DNA of 64,000 nucleotides from positions 1 to 64,000 of the forward strand of contig JALQPE010001914.1 of the NCBI GenBank assembly GCA_030407315.1, given 5' to 3'. The stretch comes from Asparagopsis taxiformis. Taxonomy: Eukaryota; Rhodophyta; Florideophyceae; Bonnemaisoniales; Bonnemaisoniaceae. Shown piece by piece: positions 23,930-32,775 of the stretch (its first letter is position 1; every line of letters starts with the position of its first letter). The position numbers and the translations under genes were made by a program. The notes under the pieces were generated by a model, which saw only the letters and a program-made list of their open reading frames with translations, made no database searches and was not told the DNA's origin.

Positions 23930-24985
23930 CACCCTGATTTGAGTTAAAATTTGGGCTATTCTCAAAAACATGCACATGTGAACATGTTTTTGAGATGGGG
24001 GTGTGCCGTACGGCACAATCGACCCGCCCAAATCGTTGATTTTTGCAAGATTTTTTGTGCCCGAAATTTTAGAATTTCTGGGCTGGCCAGCAGTGCAATC
24101 GAGCTGGACATCCACCGGACGTCCATTTCAGGTTGATCGTGTGCTGCCTACATCCACGCATTGCAGTAACTAAGCAGGCGGGATCACTACTAATATAAAG
24201 TGCACGGAATATGAGTAACGTGATGGGTGAGTAGTGTTTGTGTTGAGGGAGTAAGGCGGGACCATTATGAAACACGGAAGAAGATGCGTACCTAGCATAA
24301 CTTAGGCTTGAAGCCTGGAATCGACCCATCTTTCGGCGCCATTTAGCCTTACAGTTAGTGCTTACAGAAGCCAGTGATGACCCCGCTCGGGGCGGCGGCT
24401 CCGGTTCCTGGGGCCGTTGTGGCCAAATTAGACACCCTGATTTGAATTAAAATTTGGGCTATTCTCAAAAACATGCACATGTGAACATGTTTTTGAGATG
24501 GGGGTGTGCCGTACGGCACAATCGACCCGCCCAAATCGATGATTTTTTACAATTTTTTTGTGCCCGAAATTTTAGAATTTCTGGGCTGGCCAGCAGTGCA
24601 ATCGAGCTGGACATCCACCGGACGTCCATTTCAGGTTGGTCGTGAGAGAGTGAGGCGGGACCATGATGGAACAAGGACCAAGACCTGTCCCTGGCGTATT
24701 GAGCCTGAAATTGACCCTTCGTCAGACGCCATTTAGCCTTACAGTTAGTGCCTACAGAAGCCAGTGACAACCCCACTCGGGGCGGCGGCCGGTGCCTGGG
24801 GCCGTTCTGGCCAAATTAGACACCTTGATTTGAATTAAAATTTGGGCTATTCTCAAAAACATGCACATGTGAACATGTTTTTGAGATGGGGGTGTGCCGT
24901 ACGGCACTTTCGACCGCCTAAATCGATAAAATTTTGCAATTTTTTTCCTGCCCGAAATTCTACAAGTTCTGGGCTGGCCAGTAAT
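23930..24985 (+). repeat. Palindromic repeat units between the ParB and methyltransferase genes
   Basis: Three units with hairpin cores near 23961, 24464 and 24852. The first lies about 375 bp upstream of the ParB-dioxygenase start codon, so these internal units sit in the promoter-side spacer between two divergent genes. Confidence 0.9.
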
Positions 24986-26020
24986 GCATTAGCTATCTCC
25001 TCTAAACCGATTCTAACAAGCAGAAAGAATCCTCTCCTTCATGACGATGCTCTCCATCGTCTTTTCGAAGCCATTTCCGTACGAAAAATAATCGAAAAAC
25101 ATATTTGACTTTAACCTAACAGCTATCGCGAGCACCGTACTCAGCTATATTTCCTCTGTAATTTCCTTCCTCCAACCAATCAATAGCCGCTTGGTCACAG
25201 GCTTAAAAGCCTTCCACTATCTGTCCTATCCATCGAAGACCCTCGGAGGGTTCGATCCAGGCCTTGATCACCCATGATGGGTGTGCAACCCGAGAAAATG
25301 AAAATGGAACATATTGCGACAGGGACGAGATATCATTCCATGAAAGAGAACTTCTCTTTCGTTTACTTTTTTCTAACAAGATTCTAAACGTCTACAAACC
25401 CTATGTCGTCCGTCCGTTTTCATCCCGGAGAGATGTGGATGTGAGGTAAGACGCAGTGGTGATGTTGTGTTGATTCCCACAGACGGAGGTGGAGGAGGTG
25501 GCTACGGAGGAAGCCTGGAGAACTTGTCCGGTACTGACATCTCACATGTTGCCATTAACGGAGGTGGTGGAGGAGGCTATGGTGCAAGCCTGGAGAACAT
25601 GTGACTCACATCTCGCAGATGTCAGTACCCATGGATGAGAAGAAAAGCATGTTGAGGTGCGGTTCGGATATTCGATCCATTAACGGAGGTGGTGGAGGAG
25701 GCTATGGTGGAAGCCTGGAGAAGAATAGAGTAGTCCTATACCCATGGATCACAAGAAGACGTTGTTGGGCTCCTTTTCGAAGCCCATTCGTCTCTTGAAT
25801 AAATTTAGCACCCAAATCATATACGATTGCCGAGTTGACACCCCGTATGTCTCGTTGGTAGAAATAGCAGGGGTTCCACCACTCAGCTGGCGGGAAGTAG
25901 TTACTGATTATATGAGATATGGCTTAGCTCCCGCCAAAACCGATAGCTCTGGGCTCAGGTTCTCCAAATGTGGTTATACGAATGTGTTCTGACAATGCTA
26001 GAAGACGAATATCTGCATCC
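24986..26020 (+). other. Spacer with glycine-rich repeat fragment and short ORF
   Basis: Contains three near-repeats at about 25481-25525, 25557-25602 and 25681-25725, each encoding a short glycine-rich peptide of the form NGGGGGGYGGSLE. The first two share one frame, which ends at a stop after the second; the third is in an ORF starting at 25601. A further ORF, 25744-25992, encodes an 82-residue ordinary-looking peptide with YVSLVEIAGVPPLSW. None is a recognised protein. The segment may be captured host exons or a degenerated cargo gene. Confidence 0.3.
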
Positions 26021-26200
26021 TGATTTGAATTAAAATTTGGGCTATTCTCAAAAACATGCACATGTGAACATGTTTTTGAGATGGGGGTGTGCCGTACGGC
26101 ACAATCGACCGCCCAAATCGATGTTTTTTTGCAATATTTTTGCTGCCCGAAATTGTAGAATTTCTGGTCTGGCCAGCAATGCATCTGAGCTGGACATCCC
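26020..26200 (+). repeat. Single palindromic repeat unit upstream of methyltransferase-SET gene
   Basis: One truncated unit with hairpin core near 26048 and the 14-bp GTGCCGTACGGCAC palindrome, ending about 350 bp before the methyltransferase-SET start codon. Confidence 0.9.
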
Positions 26201-26549
26201 CATGTCCAGTGGCCGTCCGGATGTCGCTCACCTGGTAAGCGTGATGCACCTGTGACAACCTATGTGACTGCAGTCACAGCCGCCATGGCGGCCGTGCAGT
26301 ACAACCCTCAAAGACAGGGAATCACAATCTTTTTAAAATTTTTGTCTACCACGTATCCGTCACAACTTATTACCTACACCGGTTACGGGTTTCAAGACCT
26401 TTCCAGTGCTGTGTACCCGTATACTCTGTTCCGTTCGATATCAACCAGTGTTCCTCACGAAAGAGTGCAAACGTCACGAGATACGTCGTCAAATTTGACT
26501 GTCTCGCCGAGCGGTCGCCATCCTGTACCGAATTTCCACTCATTCCATT

Positions 26550-29500
26550 ATGACGAATAAGCGCAGGCGCAACAGCAATCCGATCGTTGACGACGCAACC
26601 GTGCCAATTCTGCGCGAACCCGCTAGCCCTTGGGAGGATTCTAGTGACATGGGTACACGTCGAAACGTAGGTCGCGCCGCCCGCGAAACTACTCTCGCTG
26701 GCAAAGACTTCCTCCGCCTCTTGCTGGATTTGTTCGCCCACTCAAGTTTCGCAGACTTGACGGACAAGCCGGGAGGTTTCACATACGCGGACCTTGGCGC
26801 TTGGGTTGCGCAGGGCACGGAAGAACAATTTCTGGCGCTGCAAGGTCGACTCAGCATGGCCTTCAGCGGTCGTTCGAAGAATGCTGGAGTCGAGGCGGAT
26901 GTTGCCGAAATCGTCATGGCAGAGATGAACGTTGAGCGAGCCAAGCAGATTGTTCGTCTGGCATTACCGATTGCCGAGTTTTCAAGACAGGATGAGCGTA
27001 TCGGGCAATGGGTTGAGCACTGCATCCTTTCTGGGATCGTGCCGCAGACCTTCCTTATTGGATGTAACATGCTTCCTTCGCCACTACAGGCGCCGCAGCG
27101 CGGGGAACCAAGCGCCTTCGTTCTTGCTCCACCGGAAACGTTCGAGGTATTGATGTATTTCCAAGCGTTGTCTATCATCCGAAATCACAACAAGAACCTG
27201 CCGCGTCGCCGAATAGGCGACGCGGCCGAGGAGGGGAACGAAGCCGCACGCGTCCCAGCCCATCGGAAAAGCACTAATCGAGCTTGTTACGTGGTTCAAG
27301 TTTTATACCATGCTTGGACCGATGTGGCCTTCGCCGCAAAGTTTTCCAGCTTCGAAGAGTTGATGGCGCCGTACATCATTTTCGACAGCAGTGAGCATTG
27401 GTTTGACGTGCTCGATGAAGGTCTATTCGCACCGATAGAGCAGAAGCTAGATCTCTACCACGACAAAGCTCCCCTATCTCATCCTGATGGATATGGTGGA
27501 AAAGTAGAGACAAGAACCAGTGCGCAGCACAGTGTATTTAGGGACCTTGTGAGGAAGTTCTTCGACCGGTTGCAGTTTCTTATCGTCAACCCGGACCTGT
27601 ACACCTGGCCGGAGTCCGACCGCTGGGGGGCGCTGGAAATATACTTGTCAAGCGGAAATCCGGACAAGCTGCCAGCGTACTTTGACACCCTCGACGAAGA
27701 CGTTATGGCTGTCCTCCGCCCGGCACCACAAGCCGCGGACGCAGAAAAGGTCCCCAAGCCGGTTGATGACACTCCCACTCGTCGCAACACAGGAGGGAGA
27801 GGTTTGGTTCCGTCGACAAGACACACAACCAGGCTTCAACTTGGACCTGGGAGGACCAGTCTTACTGCCCAAGGGCCGTCTCCCCCGTCACCGTCACCCC
27901 ATGCGACAGAAGAGCAGGAAAGTGAAGGGCAGGCTCTCGCAAAGGACTTTCTTTCGAAAATGAGTCAGTATTGCCGGGTGTACGACGTCCCTTTCGAAGA
28001 TTTGGTCAGTGCCGACGAGAGCCGAGAACACGTGCCCATCACGGGCAACGTTCAGCTCATTCTGACTGATCCGCCCTACAATGTTCGTCGTAAGAGGAAC
28101 GATTCCAACTCTTCGTACGACAGGCTAACTGCAGAAGATATGCAGGCTAGCATCGAAGTGTTTGACGAGCTGTTGCGCCCCGGTGGCCACGGCATCGTGT
28201 TCTGCTCCGTTTTGCAGTTCTACGAATGGTTCCATTACTTGGAAACGTACAAAGGACCGCAGTCAGAAGGCCCAACCGATGCTGCTGCCAGTGATGACGG
28301 GTCGGATGAAGAAGAGGTTACGTCCATGAATTCGGACTCCGAAGCATCGCAGCACAGTGGCGAAGAAAGTGCGGATGAGGAGGAGGAGGAGGACGAGGAG
28401 GAGGAGGACGTCGTTCGGAATTCAGTTTTCTTCGTTGACGAGGTACCTCTGTTGTTTGTCCGACTACCTGGGCACCTCTATCAAATGCCGGGGCGGAAGA
28501 GGTACCAACGCATGAACATGGCAGAGGTCGCTATCCACTTCTGGAAGCGAGGTGTTCCGTTCAAGACTGGAAGCGAGATGGTGGCCTATAGGAACCACGG
28601 ATACATGGACGGCACGTACCCGGCGTGGTGCAACGTCACCATCAATATGCCCGCCATCGATTCGAATGAGATGGTGTGGCGAACAAGGAGCACAACCGGT
28701 GCTACGGTCAGAGTTCGTGCAGAGCAGAAGAGCGTCGCTCTCATGATGGAGTTGATCAGCCAGCATTCACAGCCTGGTGATATTGTTGTCGATCCATTCT
28801 CTGGCACTTTCGCAACGGGAAAAGCAGCTATGAGCTTGCCTGAGCACCGTGTTTTCGTCGGCAGTGACATGGACAAATTGTGTGTGGCACGATCGCTTCC
28901 AAAGCTGTGTGCAGTCATGTCACGTGTAATTCTTTCAAACAACACTGACATGAGGGTCACGACAGAAGCGAAACAGAGTGCTGAGAAGTTCTTGGCGTCC
29001 CCCTCTGTCACGATGCGTACGCAGAGGGAACGCAGGATCATCGAACCCCCACCTGGCCTTCCCCTGTACCAGAGGTTCCCGAAATATATTCGGCAGTACC
29101 TCTGGCAGCTGTGCCCAGAGTCGATTGCGTCGCACGAGCACATGGAAAAACCGGTACATTATTGGCCACCTTCCCTGCGCCGCTGGTTGCAAACTGAAAA
29201 CCCTCGCGTGATGCGGGCACACGATTGTGTTGCGAAAAAATTGAGCGTTCGACCATCGCTGATTAAGCATCCAAATGCAGGAAGAGGGCTCTTCGCTGAA
29301 CAGACATTTAATGTTGGCGACGAAGTATGTGCATACTACGGAACTGTTGTGTACTCTGATATGAGCAAGGAGTCGATGAGGTTCGCGTACGGAGAGGGTC
29401 ACATGGCGATAACGAAGGAAACATTCTTGATGTATGCCATCAAGCTGTATGCAACAGCGGAGGACGACGAAAACATCGAGCATCCAATTTGGATTGTTCC

Positions 29501-29753
29501 GGCTCCGTTCTGTTCGGCGCAGTTCATCAACGACCCGCGGTATTTGCGAGGTGAGGACACTCCGGCGGAAGACACCAGGCGGATGGCCAACGTCGAGTTT
29601 GTCGAGAACTACAGCAGCGGTTCGACGGGGAAGAAGCTCAAGGCGAAGGACCTAGAAAATCCGAAGATCATTGTAGTACGTGCAATCCGCGATATCCGTC
29701 CGGGGCAGGAGCTCTACGTTCATTATGGGACAGCGTTTAGAGCATGGAATTAG
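26550..29753 (+). CDS. Beta-class amino-DNA methyltransferase fused to SET domain
   Basis: An intronless gene of 1067 residues. The N-terminal 460 residues are unrecognised. The methyltransferase follows: catalytic motif TDPPYN at 506-511, then a highly acidic insertion at about 580-621, then the AdoMet-binding motif VDPFSGTFATG at 747-757 preceded by a helix with KSVALMMELI. Motif IV before motif I is the permuted order of the bacterial beta class (N6-adenine or N4-cytosine). The C-terminus is a SET domain: GRGLFA at 911-916, QFINDPRY at 991-998 and ELYVHYG at 1054-1060. A canonical post-SET cysteine cluster is not visible. Inferred: one protein that could methylate DNA and a histone or other lysine. 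FATG replaces the more usual SGTT in motif I, so activity is unproven. Confidence 0.8.
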   Translation: MTNKRRRNSNPIVDDATVPILREPASPWEDSSDMGTRRNVGRAARETTLAGKDFLRLLLDLFAHSSFADLTDKPGGFTYADLGAWVAQGTEEQFLALQGRLSMAFSGRSKNAGVEADVAEIVMAEMNVERAKQIVRLALPIAEFSRQDERIGQWVEHCILSGIVPQTFLIGCNMLPSPLQAPQRGEPSAFVLAPPETFEVLMYFQALSIIRNHNKNLPRRRIGDAAEEGNEAARVPAHRKSTNRACYVVQVLYHAWTDVAFAAKFSSFEELMAPYIIFDSSEHWFDVLDEGLFAPIEQKLDLYHDKAPLSHPDGYGGKVETRTSAQHSVFRDLVRKFFDRLQFLIVNPDLYTWPESDRWGALEIYLSSGNPDKLPAYFDTLDEDVMAVLRPAPQAADAEKVPKPVDDTPTRRNTGGRGLVPSTRHTTRLQLGPGRTSLTAQGPSPPSPSPHATEEQESEGQALAKDFLSKMSQYCRVYDVPFEDLVSADESREHVPITGNVQLILTDPPYNVRRKRNDSNSSYDRLTAEDMQASIEVFDELLRPGGHGIVFCSVLQFYEWFHYLETYKGPQSEGPTDAAASDDGSDEEEVTSMNSDSEASQHSGEESADEEEEEDEEEEDVVRNSVFFVDEVPLLFVRLPGHLYQMPGRKRYQRMNMAEVAIHFWKRGVPFKTGSEMVAYRNHGYMDGTYPAWCNVTINMPAIDSNEMVWRTRSTTGATVRVRAEQKSVALMMELISQHSQPGDIVVDPFSGTFATGKAAMSLPEHRVFVGSDMDKLCVARSLPKLCAVMSRVILSNNTDMRVTTEAKQSAEKFLASPSVTMRTQRERRIIEPPPGLPLYQRFPKYIRQYLWQLCPESIASHEHMEKPVHYWPPSLRRWLQTENPRVMRAHDCVAKKLSVRPSLIKHPNAGRGLFAEQTFNVGDEVCAYYGTVVYSDMSKESMRFAYGEGHMAITKETFLMYAIKLYATAEDDENIEHPIWIVPAPFCSAQFINDPRYLRGEDTPAEDTRRMANVEFVENYSSGSTGKKLKAKDLENPKIIVVRAIRDIRPGQELYVHYGTAFRAWN

Positions 29754-29974
29754 GGTCACGAAAGATGTTTTCATTTCGACTACAAATAAAGCTACGTTCC
29801 AGAGTTGAAGTATATCATATAATGCAGCATGTCCAGCCACCATTAGTCCAGGGTGAAACCTATTGAGCAGTACTCGCCTGTCAAAAACCAATCGTTCACA
29901 CTCTAGGTGCACTTCGTCCGAGCAGTGAACCTGACTGCTTGGATGCTGTTATGCGTGCAGATGCAAAATACACG

Positions 29975-30190
29975 ACCAAGTTGAAATGGACGCCCGGTGG
30001 ATGTCCAGCTCAGTTGCATTGCTGTCCGGCCCAGAAATTCTACAATTCAGGGCAGAAAAAAATATTGCAAAAAACATCGATTTCAGCGGTCGATTGTGCC
30101 GTACGGCACACCCCCATCTCAAAAACATGTTCACATGTGCATGTTTTTGAGAATAGCCCAAATTTTAATTCAAATCAGGACGTCTTCCGG
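29975..30190 (-). repeat. Inverted palindromic repeat unit before the coiled-coil gene
   Basis: A single unit in reverse orientation, hairpin core near 30117, between the end of the methyltransferase-SET gene and the start of the next ORF. Left-side units point one way and this right-side unit points the other, matching the mirror arrangement in Element 1. Confidence 0.9.
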
Positions 30191-30412
30191 ACATAGGGGT
30201 GCTCGCGGCCTAGCTCTACAGCTGTAATTGTACCTCATTAAATACTGTTGATGACTGCCTACCGTATACAATCTGGGCTGTTGGCGTATTATCCGGTACT
30301 TGACCTGACCTGAACGTTCATCGCAGACCGTTGTGGTTACCGACACTATACAGCAATCTTTTTTGTATCTCGTGCAACTCAATCGTTCCATCGCTTCCGG
30401 GAAAGCTTCATT

Positions 30413-32698
30413 ATGCCGCCGCGTATTGCGAAGAAAGCTCCAAAGCCTCCGGGCCTCCAGAAAACCCGGTCAGCAGCTGCTGTATCGAGTGCCCGACAAT
30501 CCCGTGCGAAGAAGCGGTCTGGGCCTACCGGCAGCATTGAACCGCGGTCCGGTAGTCGCAAGACGGACCGGCGCAGAACTGGGGATCCGCAGCGAGAAAG
30601 TGAGGAAGGAGGAACGGCGCGGAGAGAGATGGGGCTTGACCGAGGCAAGCGTGCTCGCAGGGACAGTGAACATCATGATGATGACATGATAGTGGCTCAA
30701 AACATGTTGGAATTGCGGCAGAGTGCTATGGCAAAGGTAGTTCCTCCCGGGTTGGCAGATGCGGAGGTGCTGCAGACGGAGTCCCAGCCGGGGGTTCGCG
30801 AGACACTGGAGGCTGTGACCCCCACTGCGCCAACTATGCCGAGTACATCAGCCCCAGCAGGTAATGCAGTCAGGGACCCGAGGATAGCGGCAAGGGATGT
30901 TGTTTCTGAGCAACGTTCACAGGATGCCAACTATCATCGGCGGTCAGGTGGTACTGAGGGGAGAGAGCAGCCGGAGTGCGGGCCTCGTCACAACAGACTG
31001 TCATTGGTGCCAAATATGCGCGTAACGCCCCCGCGACGTCAGGCTATTGGCGATGGAGGACATCATATTCCCGATAGCGTGGGAGATGGGGGGACGGTGA
31101 GGGCAGAGAGGTTGCATCCGCCGGAATCCATCGATTTAATGGCGAGTCGCATCAATGCGCAGAAGAAGAAGATCGCGGAGCTGGAAAAAAAAGTGTTTAG
31201 CCAGGACATAGCAAACAAGGCGCTCACCACGGAGATAGTTGCGTTGGAGGCTAAGGTGAAGACTCTGCAGGCGGAAAATGCCAGCCTTACTGCAATTGCG
31301 AGAACAGGTAGAATCAGTGATCACGGTGGCGGTAAGTCGAAAATACAGAAAGCCATTCCTGTGAAATACCTTGGAGTTCTTAGGGCGGTTGAGGAAAACC
31401 TGACAAAGTGGTGCAAGAACGAGACTATGGAGCTGGACCCTATAGCGGAACAAACGCAGAGACGTTGGACTGGACGTACCATCGAGGTAGAGCCGGTAGA
31501 AGGGGCACTTTGGAGCGAAAACGGTGTAGGATATATTGCTACCCCTCCGGGCTATATCATCAAGAATCTGCAGTGGTATACACCTTCGTACAGGGACGAG
31601 AGTGATCTGCTGAATGACTTGGTGCGACACGTACTGCGTCAAAGTCCGTGGTGTGATGTGTTTTCCGATGAGGAGCAGCGTGTGTGCTGTCAAGAGGCTG
31701 TGGCGGGGAGCAAGGAATTGAAAGTGAAGGTGACGCAGAAACTGTCCGACGTGATGAGTGCACGGAAGCGTAATGCGAGGGACAGATTGTTCGGTTCGCT
31801 GGGGTACACGAAATTAATGTCTAGATGCACGATGCTGACGACGCGAGCTGAGATGGACGAGCGAGAGGAACAAAAGCGCGAAGCGTCTGAGAAGCTTTTG
31901 AAACGGGAAAGTAACGGTGATTTGGATATGGGGAGGTGGCGAACGGCACCGTTCTCAGAGCTGCGATACAGCAAAGGCTTGGTTCCTGACAGCTTCGAAA
32001 TGGAAGTGAATGGTGATGCATGGTTTAACAACCGAGTAGCTGTGAATGTGCTGGACATCTTCAGGGGTTATTCGATACGACCAGAACAAGTAATGGACAT
32101 AGAGACGAGCATACTAACGCTGGCGCGCCTGGATGCTTGGCTAGTGACTACTGTGGAGTGTTTGGATGAACCGAAGGGGAAAGGAGGTGCACGGCAGAAG
32201 GAGTTTACAAGGCGGTACAGTCAATATGTGGGGGTAGCTTTTCAGCAATTAGTTGGTATGGTGGTGTACTGCATGTCTTGTCTCCAAGGCTCGCAAGCAA
32301 GGGAAGAAACGGACGTTGTCGAGAGCGAACAGCGGACTAGTGCACAGTCACGGCATGTGTTTGCAAGCCGTACTGTGACGAGAGAGGCTGTTGAAGTGTG
32401 GCAAAGCGGAGAGGGGTCTGGAATTGTTCATGTCGTTGATGATGTAAACCGCTGCTCATCACTTGTTCTAGTGTCCGAGGATTGGATTCAATCGCATATT
32501 ACGTCAAACCTCGGTGCTGTAATGGATTGTGTGATTGCGCAAGGACTAATTGGCGCAGAACTTTTCGTCGTTGACCCATATGCTGGACACCTGAGTGCAA
32601 ACCTGAATGTCGAAATCAATGCCCCACAGTATGGGGGCATGGAGCGGCGCCATGCAGCCACTGCTGATAACGGTTTTGGCGTAATGGAGGATGGTTGA
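30413..32698 (+). CDS. Unrecognised basic coiled-coil protein of Element 2
   Basis: An intronless gene of 761 residues starting ATGCCGCC. The N-terminal 75 residues are lysine/arginine-rich and nuclear-localisation-like. A low-complexity region follows, then a heptad-like coiled coil at about 245-295 (INAQKKKIAELEKKV onward), then a globular C-terminal part with no family I recognise (YIATPPGYIIKNLQWY near 380; YFQ/W-rich helices later). Its stop is 78 bp from the stop of the convergent transposase gene. By position and build it could be the accessory DNA-binding protein that CACTA-like elements often carry beside the transposase, but no homology supports this. Confidence 0.65.
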   Translation: MPPRIAKKAPKPPGLQKTRSAAAVSSARQSRAKKRSGPTGSIEPRSGSRKTDRRRTGDPQRESEEGGTARREMGLDRGKRARRDSEHHDDDMIVAQNMLELRQSAMAKVVPPGLADAEVLQTESQPGVRETLEAVTPTAPTMPSTSAPAGNAVRDPRIAARDVVSEQRSQDANYHRRSGGTEGREQPECGPRHNRLSLVPNMRVTPPRRQAIGDGGHHIPDSVGDGGTVRAERLHPPESIDLMASRINAQKKKIAELEKKVFSQDIANKALTTEIVALEAKVKTLQAENASLTAIARTGRISDHGGGKSKIQKAIPVKYLGVLRAVEENLTKWCKNETMELDPIAEQTQRRWTGRTIEVEPVEGALWSENGVGYIATPPGYIIKNLQWYTPSYRDESDLLNDLVRHVLRQSPWCDVFSDEEQRVCCQEAVAGSKELKVKVTQKLSDVMSARKRNARDRLFGSLGYTKLMSRCTMLTTRAEMDEREEQKREASEKLLKRESNGDLDMGRWRTAPFSELRYSKGLVPDSFEMEVNGDAWFNNRVAVNVLDIFRGYSIRPEQVMDIETSILTLARLDAWLVTTVECLDEPKGKGGARQKEFTRRYSQYVGVAFQQLVGMVVYCMSCLQGSQAREETDVVESEQRTSAQSRHVFASRTVTREAVEVWQSGEGSGIVHVVDDVNRCSSLVLVSEDWIQSHITSNLGAVMDCVIAQGLIGAELFVVDPYAGHLSANLNVEINAPQYGGMERRHAATADNGFGVMEDG

Positions 32699-32775
32699 AA
32701 TTAGTGCAGTAAATGTGACGTTGACTAGAAGGTTTATCATGTAGTACATTATCAATAGAGTGCTGCGATTTAGAT

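Noticed and set aside
25441..25482. Short GTAAG...ACAG intron before the glycine-rich repeat
   Set aside because: It would be only about 37 nt and the joined frames are not supported by any recognised protein.
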